64,000 nt of DNA from Nocardia fluminea (GTDB lineage Bacteria; Actinomycetota; Actinomycetes; Mycobacteriales; Mycobacteriaceae): NCBI RefSeq assembly GCF_002846365.1, contig NZ_PJMW01000001.1, positions 310,001 through 374,000 on the forward strand, given 5' to 3'. Position 1 is the first letter of the stretch, and each line of letters begins with the position of its first letter. The notes under the pieces were generated by a model. It searched no databases. It was not told the origin of the DNA and saw nothing but the letters and a program-made list of their open reading frames with translations. Positions 42,208-50,908 of the stretch are shown piece by piece. Position numbers and translations under genes: made by a program.

Positions 42208-44247
42208 TCACGGGGTGACGATGGCGAAGTTCGGGTCCGGCTTGTCGATCAGGCCGGGCAGCTTCGCCAGCGCGGTGACATCGCCGTCGACGGCGATGTC
42301 ACCGCTCGCGACACCCTTGCGCAGGTCGGCGCCGCCGACCAGGGTGGCGATGAGCGTCTGGCGGGTGAGGGTGATCGTCGCGTCGGGCGCGGGCAGCGCG
42401 TCATCGGGGAATCGGTTGTAGTGCACGAGTACGCCGTTGCGCAGTTCGACGCGGTACACCCGATTGCCCTCGTTGCTGATCCGCCAGTCGGTACTCATCC
42501 GGGCATCCCAGGCCTTCGGACCGTCGATGCGCAGCGACACCGCGTCGAACACCTGCTCCACGCTCAGCGCGGCGGCCATCGCCGCGGAGTTCGCGGTGGT
42601 CGGTGTGCCGAAGGAGCCGTGGCGCAGTTCGTGCGCGCCGCTGAGGTAGAAGTTGCGCCAGGTGGCGTTCTCCGCACCATAGGCGAGTTGTTCGAAGGCA
42701 CTGGCCTGCAGGTCTTTTGCCGCTTTGTTGGTGGGGTCGGCGAAGATCACGTAGTTCACGATTTGCACGACCCAGCGGTAGTCGGCGCTGTCGTAGGCCT
42801 TCTGCGCGGTGCGCAGGGCCGCGTCGGCACCGCCCATCGCGTCGACGTGGCGGCGCGCGTTCTCCACGGGCGGGTGTTCCCACAGGTGCGCGGGGTTGCC
42901 GTCGAACCAGCCCATGTACCGCTGGTACACGGCCTTGACGTTGTGGCTGACCGAACCGTAGTAGCCGTGCGTGGACCACGACGTGGTGAGCGCGGGCGGC
43001 ATCCGCAGCATTTCGGCGATCTCGGCGCCGACGTAGCCCTGGTTCAGCAGTCGCAGCGTCTGATCGTTGAGGTAGCCGTACATGTCGCGCTGCAGCGACA
43101 GGAACTCCACGATCCGATCGGTTCCCCAGATCGGCCAGTGGTGCGAGGAGAACACCAGATCGGATCGGCGGCCGTAGCGGTTGATGGAGTCGGTGAGATA
43201 TTTCGACCACACATGCGGGTCACGCACCAGCGCGCCGCGCAGGGTGACGATGTTGTGCATGGTGTGGGTGGCGTTCTCGGCCATACACAGGATGCGGCGA
43301 TCGGGGAAGTAGAAGTTCATCTCCGACGGTGCCTCGGTGCCCGGCGTCAGCTGGAAAACCATCCGCACACCGTCGACGGTTTCCTCCTGGTCGGTGCGGG
43401 TCACGTGCACGGTGGGCGGGATGAGGCTGATCGTGCCGACCGAATTGGTCTGCCCGAGACCAGCTCCCACCTGACCTTTCGGGCCTCGCGGCAAGGCGGC
43501 GCCGTACATGTAGGCGGCGCGGCGGGCCATCGCGGTGCCCGTGTAGATGTTCTCGGCCACGGCGTGCTCCATGAATCCCGACGGCGCGATCACCGGGCAG
43601 CGTCCGGCCGCGACGTCCTGCGGGGTGATGACGCCGTAGCTCCCGCCGAAGTGATCGACATGGGAGTGGGAGTAGATCAGGCCGGTGACCGGCCGGTCAC
43701 CGCGATGCTTGCGATAGAGCGCGAGTCCGGCGGCGGCGGTCTCCGCCGAGACCAGCGGATCGATGACGACCACGCCGGTGTCGCCTTCGATCAACGTCAT
43801 GTTCGACAGGTCGAGGCCGCGAATCTGGTAGAAGCCCGGCGCGATCTCGTAGAGGCCCTGCTTGACGGTGAGCTGGGACTGTCGCCACAGGCTCGGGTTC
43901 ACCGACTGCGGACAGGAGCCGGCGAGGAAATCGTAGGAGTCGGTATCCCACACCACTTTCCCCGACGGATCGGTCACCGTGCCCGGTTCGAGAGACGCGA
44001 TCCAGCCGCGGTCGGCATCGGCGAAGTCGGCGGTGTCGCCGAAGGGCAAGGTATCGGCCAGCGCGCGGTTGGCGTCCAGGATCGCCTCGGTCGGCTCGGT
44101 CTGGGTGCTCGACGGGCTCACTCCGGCCGGTTGGTCACCACATCCGGTGACGGTCGCGCCGACCGCCACCGCGGCGGCCGCGCCGACTCCGACACCCAGC
44201 ATTCCGCGCCGCGACAGCTCGCCGCGACCCCTGTGTGCACTGCTCAC
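42208..44247 (-). CDS. Exported alkylsulfatase of the metallo-beta-lactamase (SdsA1) family
   Basis: 679 aa. Tat-type signal with twin arginine (LSRRGMLGVG) leading to a lipobox-like TVTGCG at about 33-36. Zinc motif HSHVDHFGG, further ligand regions TEAPSEMNFYFPDRRI, AENATHTMHN and VFSSHHWPIWG as in SdsA1. A helical dimerisation domain and a C-terminal SCP2-like lipid-binding domain (TDWRISNEGNRVYRVELRNGVLVHY) complete the classical architecture. It hydrolyses primary or secondary alkyl sulfates to alcohol and sulfate outside the cytoplasm, a sulfur- or carbon-scavenging function. It ends 5 bases from the convergent VOC gene. Confidence 0.92.
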   Translation of the reverse strand: MSSAHRGRGELSRRGMLGVGVGAAAAVAVGATVTGCGDQPAGVSPSSTQTEPTEAILDANRALADTLPFGDTADFADADRGWIASLEPGTVTDPSGKVVWDTDSYDFLAGSCPQSVNPSLWRQSQLTVKQGLYEIAPGFYQIRGLDLSNMTLIEGDTGVVVIDPLVSAETAAAGLALYRKHRGDRPVTGLIYSHSHVDHFGGSYGVITPQDVAAGRCPVIAPSGFMEHAVAENIYTGTAMARRAAYMYGAALPRGPKGQVGAGLGQTNSVGTISLIPPTVHVTRTDQEETVDGVRMVFQLTPGTEAPSEMNFYFPDRRILCMAENATHTMHNIVTLRGALVRDPHVWSKYLTDSINRYGRRSDLVFSSHHWPIWGTDRIVEFLSLQRDMYGYLNDQTLRLLNQGYVGAEIAEMLRMPPALTTSWSTHGYYGSVSHNVKAVYQRYMGWFDGNPAHLWEHPPVENARRHVDAMGGADAALRTAQKAYDSADYRWVVQIVNYVIFADPTNKAAKDLQASAFEQLAYGAENATWRNFYLSGAHELRHGSFGTPTTANSAAMAAALSVEQVFDAVSLRIDGPKAWDARMSTDWRISNEGNRVYRVELRNGVLVHYNRFPDDALPAPDATITLTRQTLIATLVGGADLRKGVASGDIAVDGDVTALAKLPGLIDKPDPNFAIVTP

Positions 44248-44313
44248 CGCTACTCCTTCGTTCCACGATCGTCCGACCCGGACGACTATTGCAGACTAAC
44301 TGCAATATCTGTG

Positions 44314-45954
44314 TCACTTCTGAGCAATTCCCCCACCGGGCAGCGCCGCCAGCTGAATATCGAGCAGCAGCCGGTCCTCGGGGTCGGTCAGGTCGATGCC
44401 GAGGATGGCCTCCACCCGCCGCAGCCGGTAGCGCAGCGTGTTCGGATGCACGCGCAACGCCGCCGCGGCCGCGCGTACCTCCCCGTGCGCCCGCAGAAAC
44501 GCCCGCACCGATACCCGCAGGTCAGCGGCATGGGTTCGGTCGTACTCGTCGAGGTCGGCCAGGCGCGGATCGTGCAGGCGCGGGCGCTCGCGGATCAGCT
44601 CCATGATCTCGGCCAGCAGCACCGCGGTTCTGGCGTCGGCCAGCGTGGCGACCCGGCTGCCCGTCGGGTCGGCGACCGGACTGTCCAGCACGCGGTCGAC
44701 CTCGGCACGCGCACCCGCGACTGCGGTGAGCCCCGCGACCGGCGCGGCGATCGCGGCCCGCACGACCAGCTCGCGTGTCTGCTCGAGCTGGCTCGCCAGC
44801 TTGCGCACCCAGGAGCCGACGCTGCGCTCGGAATGGTAGGCGGGCAGCAGGACATAGACCCGCTCGCCGATCGACTCGGTCACCGAATCGTCGCGGAAAG
44901 CGCTGGCGTGCAACCGGATCAAGCCGCTCGAGGCGGCCGGTCCCGCGGCGGGACCGATCGGCGCGAAGCCGATCACCGCGGCGGGACCGGCCGTCGGCAG
45001 GTTCAGCGCGGCGGCCACCGAGGGTACGTCGACGCCGTCGCCGTGCGCACCGAACAACCGGCGGACGAGCAATGCCTCGGTCGAGGGCGCGTCCAGTTGC
45101 CGCGCGATGATCCTGGCCGCCACCGCCGACGCGCCGCGCAGCACCTGCGCCGAGTCGGGGCGCAACGGCCCCGCGCCCTGCTGCAACCAGATCGTCCCGA
45201 GCATTCTGGATCGCGCGCCGCCGGTGCCGCGCCGGATACCGACGACGAGTCTGCGGCGGATATCGAGCTCGGGATGTTCGGGCACGTCGACGACCTCGTC
45301 ACCGCGCCGCACCCGGTCGAACACACCCCATTCGCGCAGGATCCGCAGGTAGTCGCTCGGGCCTTCCCGGCCGAGGATGGACTGGATGCGCAACGGGTCG
45401 GCCGAGGCGTCCGAAGCCGAGTAAGCCAGGACATGCGAGTGGGGGTCTTCGATCGAGACCATCCCACCGGTTTCCCTGGCCAGCACCTGGGCCAGTCCGA
45501 ACAGATCGGTGTCGGGGGCGAGGAGATCGTAGTCGTCGGAGGCGGCGCGCTGACCGGGTGACCGGGCCAGCATCCGCCGGATCAGCGAGAACACCTGGTC
45601 CCAGCGCGCCTGCCGGTGCACGTGGACCAGCGCGACGCCCGCGCTGTGAGCGGCGGCGCGCACCGTGGGCGAGTCATTGGCGCTCTTGGTCATGAGTACC
45701 CGCGGCCGCTGCGCGCGATCGCGGTCGCCGACTTCGCGCAACCAGCGCGCGGTCGCGTCGGCGTCGACGCCGATCAGCAGGTACACCTCGGGCATCCCAC
45801 CCTCCGCGTCGAGCTGTTCGGGCAGGTCAGCGGGCTCGGCCACCGCGACTGTGCGCACCGCGATCTCTTCGCCCGCCGGCGCGTCGACGAGGGACGCGAC
45901 GGTGTGATCGAGGGCGGCGAGCAGCTCGCGCAGCGTGGTGGACCCGTCCGACAT
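44314..45954 (-). CDS. pruC: PucR-type regulator of proline catabolism
   Basis: 546 aa from the ATG at 45954. An N-terminal sensing region (1-260), a GGDEF-like/CdaR middle domain (about 280-420), and a C-terminal PucR helix-turn-helix: FLRAHGEVRAAAAALRVHPNTLRYRLRRVEAILGIDLTDPEDRLLLDIQLA. It is divergent from pruA-pruB, as PruC is in mycobacteria, where it activates proline dehydrogenase expression. The symbol rests on that synteny. Confidence 0.88.
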   Translation of the reverse strand: MSDGSTTLRELLAALDHTVASLVDAPAGEEIAVRTVAVAEPADLPEQLDAEGGMPEVYLLIGVDADATARWLREVGDRDRAQRPRVLMTKSANDSPTVRAAAHSAGVALVHVHRQARWDQVFSLIRRMLARSPGQRAASDDYDLLAPDTDLFGLAQVLARETGGMVSIEDPHSHVLAYSASDASADPLRIQSILGREGPSDYLRILREWGVFDRVRRGDEVVDVPEHPELDIRRRLVVGIRRGTGGARSRMLGTIWLQQGAGPLRPDSAQVLRGASAVAARIIARQLDAPSTEALLVRRLFGAHGDGVDVPSVAAALNLPTAGPAAVIGFAPIGPAAGPAASSGLIRLHASAFRDDSVTESIGERVYVLLPAYHSERSVGSWVRKLASQLEQTRELVVRAAIAAPVAGLTAVAGARAEVDRVLDSPVADPTGSRVATLADARTAVLLAEIMELIRERPRLHDPRLADLDEYDRTHAADLRVSVRAFLRAHGEVRAAAAALRVHPNTLRYRLRRVEAILGIDLTDPEDRLLLDIQLAALPGGGIAQK

Positions 45955-45972
45955 CGAACACCTCCGATTTGG

Positions 45973-46012
45973 CTGATCGGACAAACAATCGGGCGGATTT
46001 TCATCCGATCAG
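45973..46012. promoter_or_regulatory. Inverted repeat in the pruC-pruA divergent promoter region
   Basis: CTGATCGGA (45973-45981) and TCCGATCAG (46004-46012), perfect 9-bp arms 22 bases apart, about two helix turns between centres. Likely regulator binding half-sites; a TTGACT -35-like element lies at 46038-46043. Confidence 0.45.
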
Positions 46013-46087
46013 ATGATTATGACCCCGACCGATCGGTGTTGACTACGTCACATCCCGCTCTCCGACAACGACGCAGGAGCCGCACTC

Positions 46088-47734
46088 ATGGACGCCATCG
46101 CGACCACCCCGCCGCCGGTCAACGAACCCGTCGGCACCTTCGCTCCGGGCAGCCCGGAACGCCGTCGCCTCCAGACCGCCCTCGCCGAACTGTCCGCCTC
46201 CCCCACCGAGATCAGCCACGTGATCGGCGGCCGCCATCTGCCCGGCGACGGCCCCTCCTTCGACGTGGTCCAACCGCATCGTCACACCGCCGTCCTCGGC
46301 ACCCTGCGCGACGCGAGCACCGCCGAAACCGCCGCCGCGGTCGAGGCCGCCTGTGCCGCGGCCCCCGCCTGGCAGTCGATGCCGTTCGACGACCGGGCCG
46401 CGATCTTCCTGCGCGCCGCCGACCTGCTCTCCGGGCCGTGGCGGGAGAAGATCGCGGCCGCGACGATGCTCGGCCAATCCAAGTCCGCCTATCAGGCCGA
46501 GATCGACGCACCCTGCGAGCTGATCGACTTCTGGAGGTTCAATGTCTCCTTCGCCCGCGAGATCCTCGCCGGGCAACCGATCTCCGCGCCGGGGGTGTGG
46601 AATCGGATGCAGTACCGCTCCCTCGAGGGGTTCGTCTACGCGGTGACACCGTTCAACTTCAGCGCCATCGCCGGCAATCTCCCCACCGCACCCGCGCTGA
46701 TGGGCAACACCGTGGTGTGGAAGCCGGCCAGGAGCCAGGCCGTGGCGGCCTATCTGACGATGCGGCTGCTCGAGGCGGCCGGACTGCCGCCCGGGGTGAT
46801 CAACCTGGTCAACGGGCCGGGTCCGGCGATCTCCGATGTCGTGCTGGCCGACTCCCGGTTGGCCGGTGTGCATTTCACCGGGTCGACGGCCACCTTCCAG
46901 CACCTGTGGCGTGAGGTCGCGCAGCGGCTGGAGGGCTATCGCACGTATCCGCGGCTGGTCGGCGAGACCGGCGGCAAGGATTTCGTGCTCGCGCACCCGT
47001 CGGCCGATCCCGCGGTGCTCACCACCGCGCTGGTGCGCGGCGCGTTCGACTATCAGGGCCAGAAGTGTTCGGCCGCCTCGCGGGCGTTCATCCCCCGTTC
47101 GGTGTGGGCGACGATGTCGGAGGACCTGATCGAACGGACCTCGACCCTGCGCTACGGCGACGTCACCGATTTCACCAATTTCGGTGGGGCGCTGATCGAT
47201 CGACGCGCCTTCGACCGCAACATCGCCGCGCTCGAGCGCGCCAAGGCCACCCCGGGCCTGACCGTGGTGGCGGGCGGGCACAGCGACGACAGTGTCGGCT
47301 GGTTCGTCGACCCGACCATCGTGGTCGGTGACGATCCGTCCGACGAGGTCTTCCGCACCGAGTACTTCGGCCCGATTCTGGCGGTGCACGTCTACGACGA
47401 CAGCACCCCGACGGCCTTCGCCGACGCGATGGACCTCGTCGACAGTGGCAGCGCTTACGGGCTCACCGGCTCTGTCATCGCTCAGGACCGCGCCGCGATC
47501 ACCGAGGCGACCGACCGGCTCACCTTCGCCGCGGGCAACTTCTACATCAACGACAAACCGTCCGGGGCGGTCGTGGGCCAGCAGCCCTTCGGCGGTGGAC
47601 GCGCGTCCGGCACCAACGACAAGGCCGGTTCCCCGCAGAACCTGCTGCGCTGGACCTCCGCGCGCACGATCAAGGAGACCTTCGTCGCGCCCACCGAGCA
47701 CCGCTACCCCCACCAGGCTCCGGAGGTCGGCTGA
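46088..47734 (+). CDS. pruA: L-glutamate gamma-semialdehyde dehydrogenase (P5C dehydrogenase)
   Basis: 548 aa. Aldehyde dehydrogenase motifs: NAD site VTPFNFSAIAGNLPTAPALMGN, general base Glu in GETGGKDFV, nucleophile Cys327 in GQKCSAASRAF, and the C-terminal PFGGGRASGTNDKAG block diagnostic of P5C dehydrogenases. It oxidises glutamate semialdehyde from proline to glutamate. Coupled to pruB by TGATG. Confidence 0.96.
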   Translation: MDAIATTPPPVNEPVGTFAPGSPERRRLQTALAELSASPTEISHVIGGRHLPGDGPSFDVVQPHRHTAVLGTLRDASTAETAAAVEAACAAAPAWQSMPFDDRAAIFLRAADLLSGPWREKIAAATMLGQSKSAYQAEIDAPCELIDFWRFNVSFAREILAGQPISAPGVWNRMQYRSLEGFVYAVTPFNFSAIAGNLPTAPALMGNTVVWKPARSQAVAAYLTMRLLEAAGLPPGVINLVNGPGPAISDVVLADSRLAGVHFTGSTATFQHLWREVAQRLEGYRTYPRLVGETGGKDFVLAHPSADPAVLTTALVRGAFDYQGQKCSAASRAFIPRSVWATMSEDLIERTSTLRYGDVTDFTNFGGALIDRRAFDRNIAALERAKATPGLTVVAGGHSDDSVGWFVDPTIVVGDDPSDEVFRTEYFGPILAVHVYDDSTPTAFADAMDLVDSGSAYGLTGSVIAQDRAAITEATDRLTFAAGNFYINDKPSGAVVGQQPFGGGRASGTNDKAGSPQNLLRWTSARTIKETFVAPTEHRYPHQAPEVG

Positions 47735-48699
47735 TGTCCGCTGTGCTGCGTTCGACCATGCTCGCCGCCGCGCGTTCGCCCCGGCTCGAGCGCACCATCA
47801 CCCGGCTGCCGCTCAGCCGGGCGGTGGTGGCCCGTTTCGTCGCGGGCACCACCACCGAGGAAGTGGTGCGGGCTACCGAAACACTGTTGCGCTCGGGCCG
47901 TTTCGTCAGCATCGACTATCTGGGTGAGGACACCAGCGACCTGGCAGGCGCCGAGGCGACCCTCGCGCAGTACCGGACCTTGATCGCCGCGCTCGGCGCC
48001 CTCCCCCGGTCCGAGGTGGCACCGGGAGCTGTTCGGCCACTGGAGGTTTCGGTGAAGCTGTCCGCGCTCGGGCAAGCCTTACCGAACGACGGTCACGCCA
48101 TCGCCCGCGAGCATGCCCGCCAGATCTGCGCCGCCGCCGAGGCCGCGGGGATCTGGGTCACCGTCGATGCCGAAGACCACACCACCACCGATTCGACGCT
48201 GGCGATCGTGCGCGAACTCCGCGCGGACTATCCGTGGCTGGGCGCGGTGTTGCAGGCGTATCTGCGTCGCACCGAGGACGACTGCCGCGCGATGGCGGGC
48301 CCCGGCTCGCGAATCCGGTTGTGCAAGGGCGCCTATGACGAGCCCGAGTCGGTCGCCTTCCGCGACAAGGCCGAGGTCGACGCGTCGTACCTGCGCTGCC
48401 TCGGCGTACTCACCGCGGGCGCGGGATATCCGATGATCGCCTCGCACGACCCGGCGGTGATCACCGCGGCCGGGGTGGGCGTGCAGGCGGCGCAGCGCAA
48501 GACCGAGGAGTACGAGTACCAGATGCTGTACGGCATTCGCGCCGAGGAACAGCAGCGACTCGCCGCCGCGGGCAACCATGTTCGCGTGTATGTCCCCTAC
48601 GGTGACCAGTGGTACGGGTACTTCATGCGCAGGCTGGCCGAAAGGCCCGCCAACCTCGGGTTCTTCCTGCGCGCACTGGTCGGCACGCGCGGGAGATGA
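47734..48699 (+). CDS. pruB: Proline dehydrogenase (monofunctional)
   Basis: 321 aa, the short actinobacterial/Thermus-type PRODH. Signature: VSVKLSALGQALPND, VTVDAEDHTTTDSTL, VLQAYLRRTEDDCRAM, RIRLCKGAYDEPESVAF, and the C-terminal RVYVPYGDQWYGYFMRRLAERPAN that contacts FAD and proline. FAD-dependent oxidation of proline to P5C, which is handed to PruA encoded immediately upstream. Confidence 0.96.
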   Translation: MSAVLRSTMLAAARSPRLERTITRLPLSRAVVARFVAGTTTEEVVRATETLLRSGRFVSIDYLGEDTSDLAGAEATLAQYRTLIAALGALPRSEVAPGAVRPLEVSVKLSALGQALPNDGHAIAREHARQICAAAEAAGIWVTVDAEDHTTTDSTLAIVRELRADYPWLGAVLQAYLRRTEDDCRAMAGPGSRIRLCKGAYDEPESVAFRDKAEVDASYLRCLGVLTAGAGYPMIASHDPAVITAAGVGVQAAQRKTEEYEYQMLYGIRAEEQQRLAAAGNHVRVYVPYGDQWYGYFMRRLAERPANLGFFLRALVGTRGR

Positions 48700-48721
48700 T
48701 CCGGCTCTGCCGGACGATCAT
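48696..48721. terminator. Probable terminator after the proline operon
   Basis: ATGATCCGG, loop CTCTG, CCGGACGATCAT: stem with a 3-base bulge, overlapping the pruB stop and followed by a TT/AT-rich run. Confidence 0.45.
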
Positions 48722-48826
48722 TGCCGCTGAACATTATTCACTCTCGACGCCCGCGACCAAGCGTGGCGGTGTACTCGGATGAGCCCACCGTGACGCGGCG
48801 GTGTGCGCCGACGGAAGGAAACGCGA

Positions 48827-50254
48827 ATGTCTTTCGCAGAGCTGCGCACCCAGATGTTGCGCCGCAAACCCCTGATCGAGGTCGACGACGAGATCCCCAG
48901 CGACGAGCGCCTCGCCAAATCACTCGGGCTCTGGCAGCTCACCGCGATCGGCGTCGGCGGCATCATCGGCGCGGGCATCTTCACCCTGGCGGGCTCGGTC
49001 GCGCATTCGGTCACCGGTCCGGCGGTGCTGATCTCGTTCCTGATCGCCGGTGTCGCCAGCGCCGCGGCGGCGCTGTGCTACGCCGAATTCGCGGGCATGG
49101 TCCCGAAAGCGGGCTCGGCCTACACCTACGGCTATGTCTCGCTCGGTGAGCTCGCGGGCTGGTTCATCGGCTGGGATCTGCTGCTCGAGTACATCGCGGT
49201 GGCGGCGGTGGTCGCGATCGGTGTGTCGGGATATTTCGGGTTCCTGCTCGACCAGATCGGGCTGACCCTGCCGGAGTGGATGCTCGGTGCGCCCGATACC
49301 GGCGACGGCCGGGTGGTCGACCTGTTCGCGGTGCTGTTCTGTCTGGGCACCGCGTGGGTGCTCTCGCGCGGCATCGGCAGTGTCGGCCGGTTCGAGACGG
49401 TCGCGGTCGGCATCAAGGTCGCCCTGGTCGTGCTAATCGTGGCGCTCGGGGTGTTCCATATCGACAGCGCCAACTACGACCCGTACTTCCCGTTCGGCAC
49501 CGGCGCGGTGTGGACGGGCGCGGCCACGGTGTTCTTCGCCGTTTTCGGCTATGACGCCATGAGCACCGCCGCCGAGGAATCCATCGACGGCCGCAAGCAC
49601 CTGCCCAAGGCCATCATCTACTCCCTGGCGATCGCGATGGTGCTCTACGTGCTGGCCACGCTGGTGCTCACCGGCATGCAGAAGTACACCGAGATCAGCC
49701 CGACCAGCGGTTTCTCCACCGCCTTCGAATCGGTCGGGATGCCCGGCGTCGCCAACATCATCGCGGTCGGCGCGATCGTCGGCATCGTCACCGTCGTGCT
49801 CACCTTCATGCTCGGCGTCACCCGGGTGTGGTTCGCGATGAGCCGCGACGGGCTGCTGCCGATCTGGTTCGCCAAGACCCACCCCACCCGCAAGGTACCG
49901 ACCAGGGTCACCTGGATCGTCGGCATCGGCGCGGCGATTTTGGCCGGCGTGCTGCCGATCAATACCGTCGCCGAGCTCACCAATATCGGCATCCTGATGG
50001 CGTTCATCGTGGTGTGCGTCTCGGTGATCGTCTTGCGGCGCACCAGGCCCGAGGCCCCGCGCTCGTTCCGGCTGCCGTTCATGCCGGTGATCCCGCTGGT
50101 CGGGATCGGCTTCTCGGCCTACCTGATCTGGTCGCTGCCGTGGGAGACCTGGGTGCGGTTCGCCGGTTGGCTCGCGGTCGGCCTCATCGTGTACTTCGCG
50201 TATTCGCGCACGCATTCGGTGATGAACCGGACCGTGCCGGAGCCGAGCGAGTAG
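48827..50254 (+). CDS. Amino acid permease, cationic amino acid transporter (CAT/YfnA) family
   Basis: 475 aa from the ATG at 48827 with GGAAGGAA upstream. 12 membrane helices: GVGGIIGAGIFTLAG (unwound helix 1), YAEFAGMVPKAGSAYTYGYVSLGELAGWFIGWDLLLEY and FFAVFGYDAMSTAAEES, all characteristic of the CAT-like APC transporters. Position behind pruA-pruB suggests supply of proline or another amino acid, but it has its own ribosome site and an intervening hairpin. Confidence 0.9.
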   Translation: MSFAELRTQMLRRKPLIEVDDEIPSDERLAKSLGLWQLTAIGVGGIIGAGIFTLAGSVAHSVTGPAVLISFLIAGVASAAAALCYAEFAGMVPKAGSAYTYGYVSLGELAGWFIGWDLLLEYIAVAAVVAIGVSGYFGFLLDQIGLTLPEWMLGAPDTGDGRVVDLFAVLFCLGTAWVLSRGIGSVGRFETVAVGIKVALVVLIVALGVFHIDSANYDPYFPFGTGAVWTGAATVFFAVFGYDAMSTAAEESIDGRKHLPKAIIYSLAIAMVLYVLATLVLTGMQKYTEISPTSGFSTAFESVGMPGVANIIAVGAIVGIVTVVLTFMLGVTRVWFAMSRDGLLPIWFAKTHPTRKVPTRVTWIVGIGAAILAGVLPINTVAELTNIGILMAFIVVCVSVIVLRRTRPEAPRSFRLPFMPVIPLVGIGFSAYLIWSLPWETWVRFAGWLAVGLIVYFAYSRTHSVMNRTVPEPSE

Positions 50255-50284
50255 GTCGGCCGCGGACTGTGCTGTGATGGGTCG

Positions 50285-50908
50285 ATGAGATCGGAGCAGG
50301 ACGACGCGGCGAGCGAGCGGCAGGCGCGCGCGCCGCGGCGACGGCGCGATCCGGCGAAGACGCGCGAAGCGATCATCGACGGCCTGCTCGCCGCGGTGAC
50401 CGCGGGCGATTTCGCGCCGACCGCGCGCGAGATCGCCGCTCGGGCGGGTACTTCCGAACGCAGTGTCTTCGTGCACTTTCCGGATCGGGAAGCATTGCTC
50501 GTGGCCGCGACGCAGCGCCAGTCCGAGATGGTCGAGGCGTGTCTGGTCGTCCCGGATCCCTCGCTGAGCCTGCCCGAGCGGATCACGGTCGCGGTGCGGC
50601 AGAGCGCCGCGATCTTCGCCCTGCAACGGGTGCCCCGGCTCCCGGGTCTGCAGGAATCGCGGTCGATTCCGGCGATCGACGAACGGATGCGCCGCACCGA
50701 CGACCGTATCCGCGCCGTGCTGGCGGCGCTGTTCGCACCCGAACTGATCGGTCCCGACGGCGCTTTGGACGAGGGGCTGCTCGATCTGGTCGACGGCGCC
50801 CTCGCCTGGCCGACCCGCCACCATCTGCAGGACCGGCGTGGACTGTCCGCCGAGCCGGCCTCGGCGAGGGTCGAGCGCGCGCTGCGGTTGCTACTCGCTC
50901 AGCGCTGA
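50285..50908 (+). CDS. TetR-family regulator
   Basis: 207 aa. N-terminal helix-turn-helix TREAIIDGLLAAVTAGDFAPTAREIAARAGTSERSVFVHFPDREALL after a basic RRRRDP tail; the ligand-binding half is helical. 30 bases behind the permease on the same strand and overlapping the convergent ligase gene by 18 bases. Target unknown. Confidence 0.9.
   Translation: MRSEQDDAASERQARAPRRRRDPAKTREAIIDGLLAAVTAGDFAPTAREIAARAGTSERSVFVHFPDREALLVAATQRQSEMVEACLVVPDPSLSLPERITVAVRQSAAIFALQRVPRLPGLQESRSIPAIDERMRRTDDRIRAVLAALFAPELIGPDGALDEGLLDLVDGALAWPTRHHLQDRRGLSAEPASARVERALRLLLAQR

Noticed and set aside
42421..45561. Open frame of over 1,000 codons on the plus strand
   Set aside because: It lies antisense to the alkylsulfatase and the PucR regulator, both with clear motifs. 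Its own translation is low-complexity Arg/Gly/His-rich, as expected from the GC-rich third positions of real genes.
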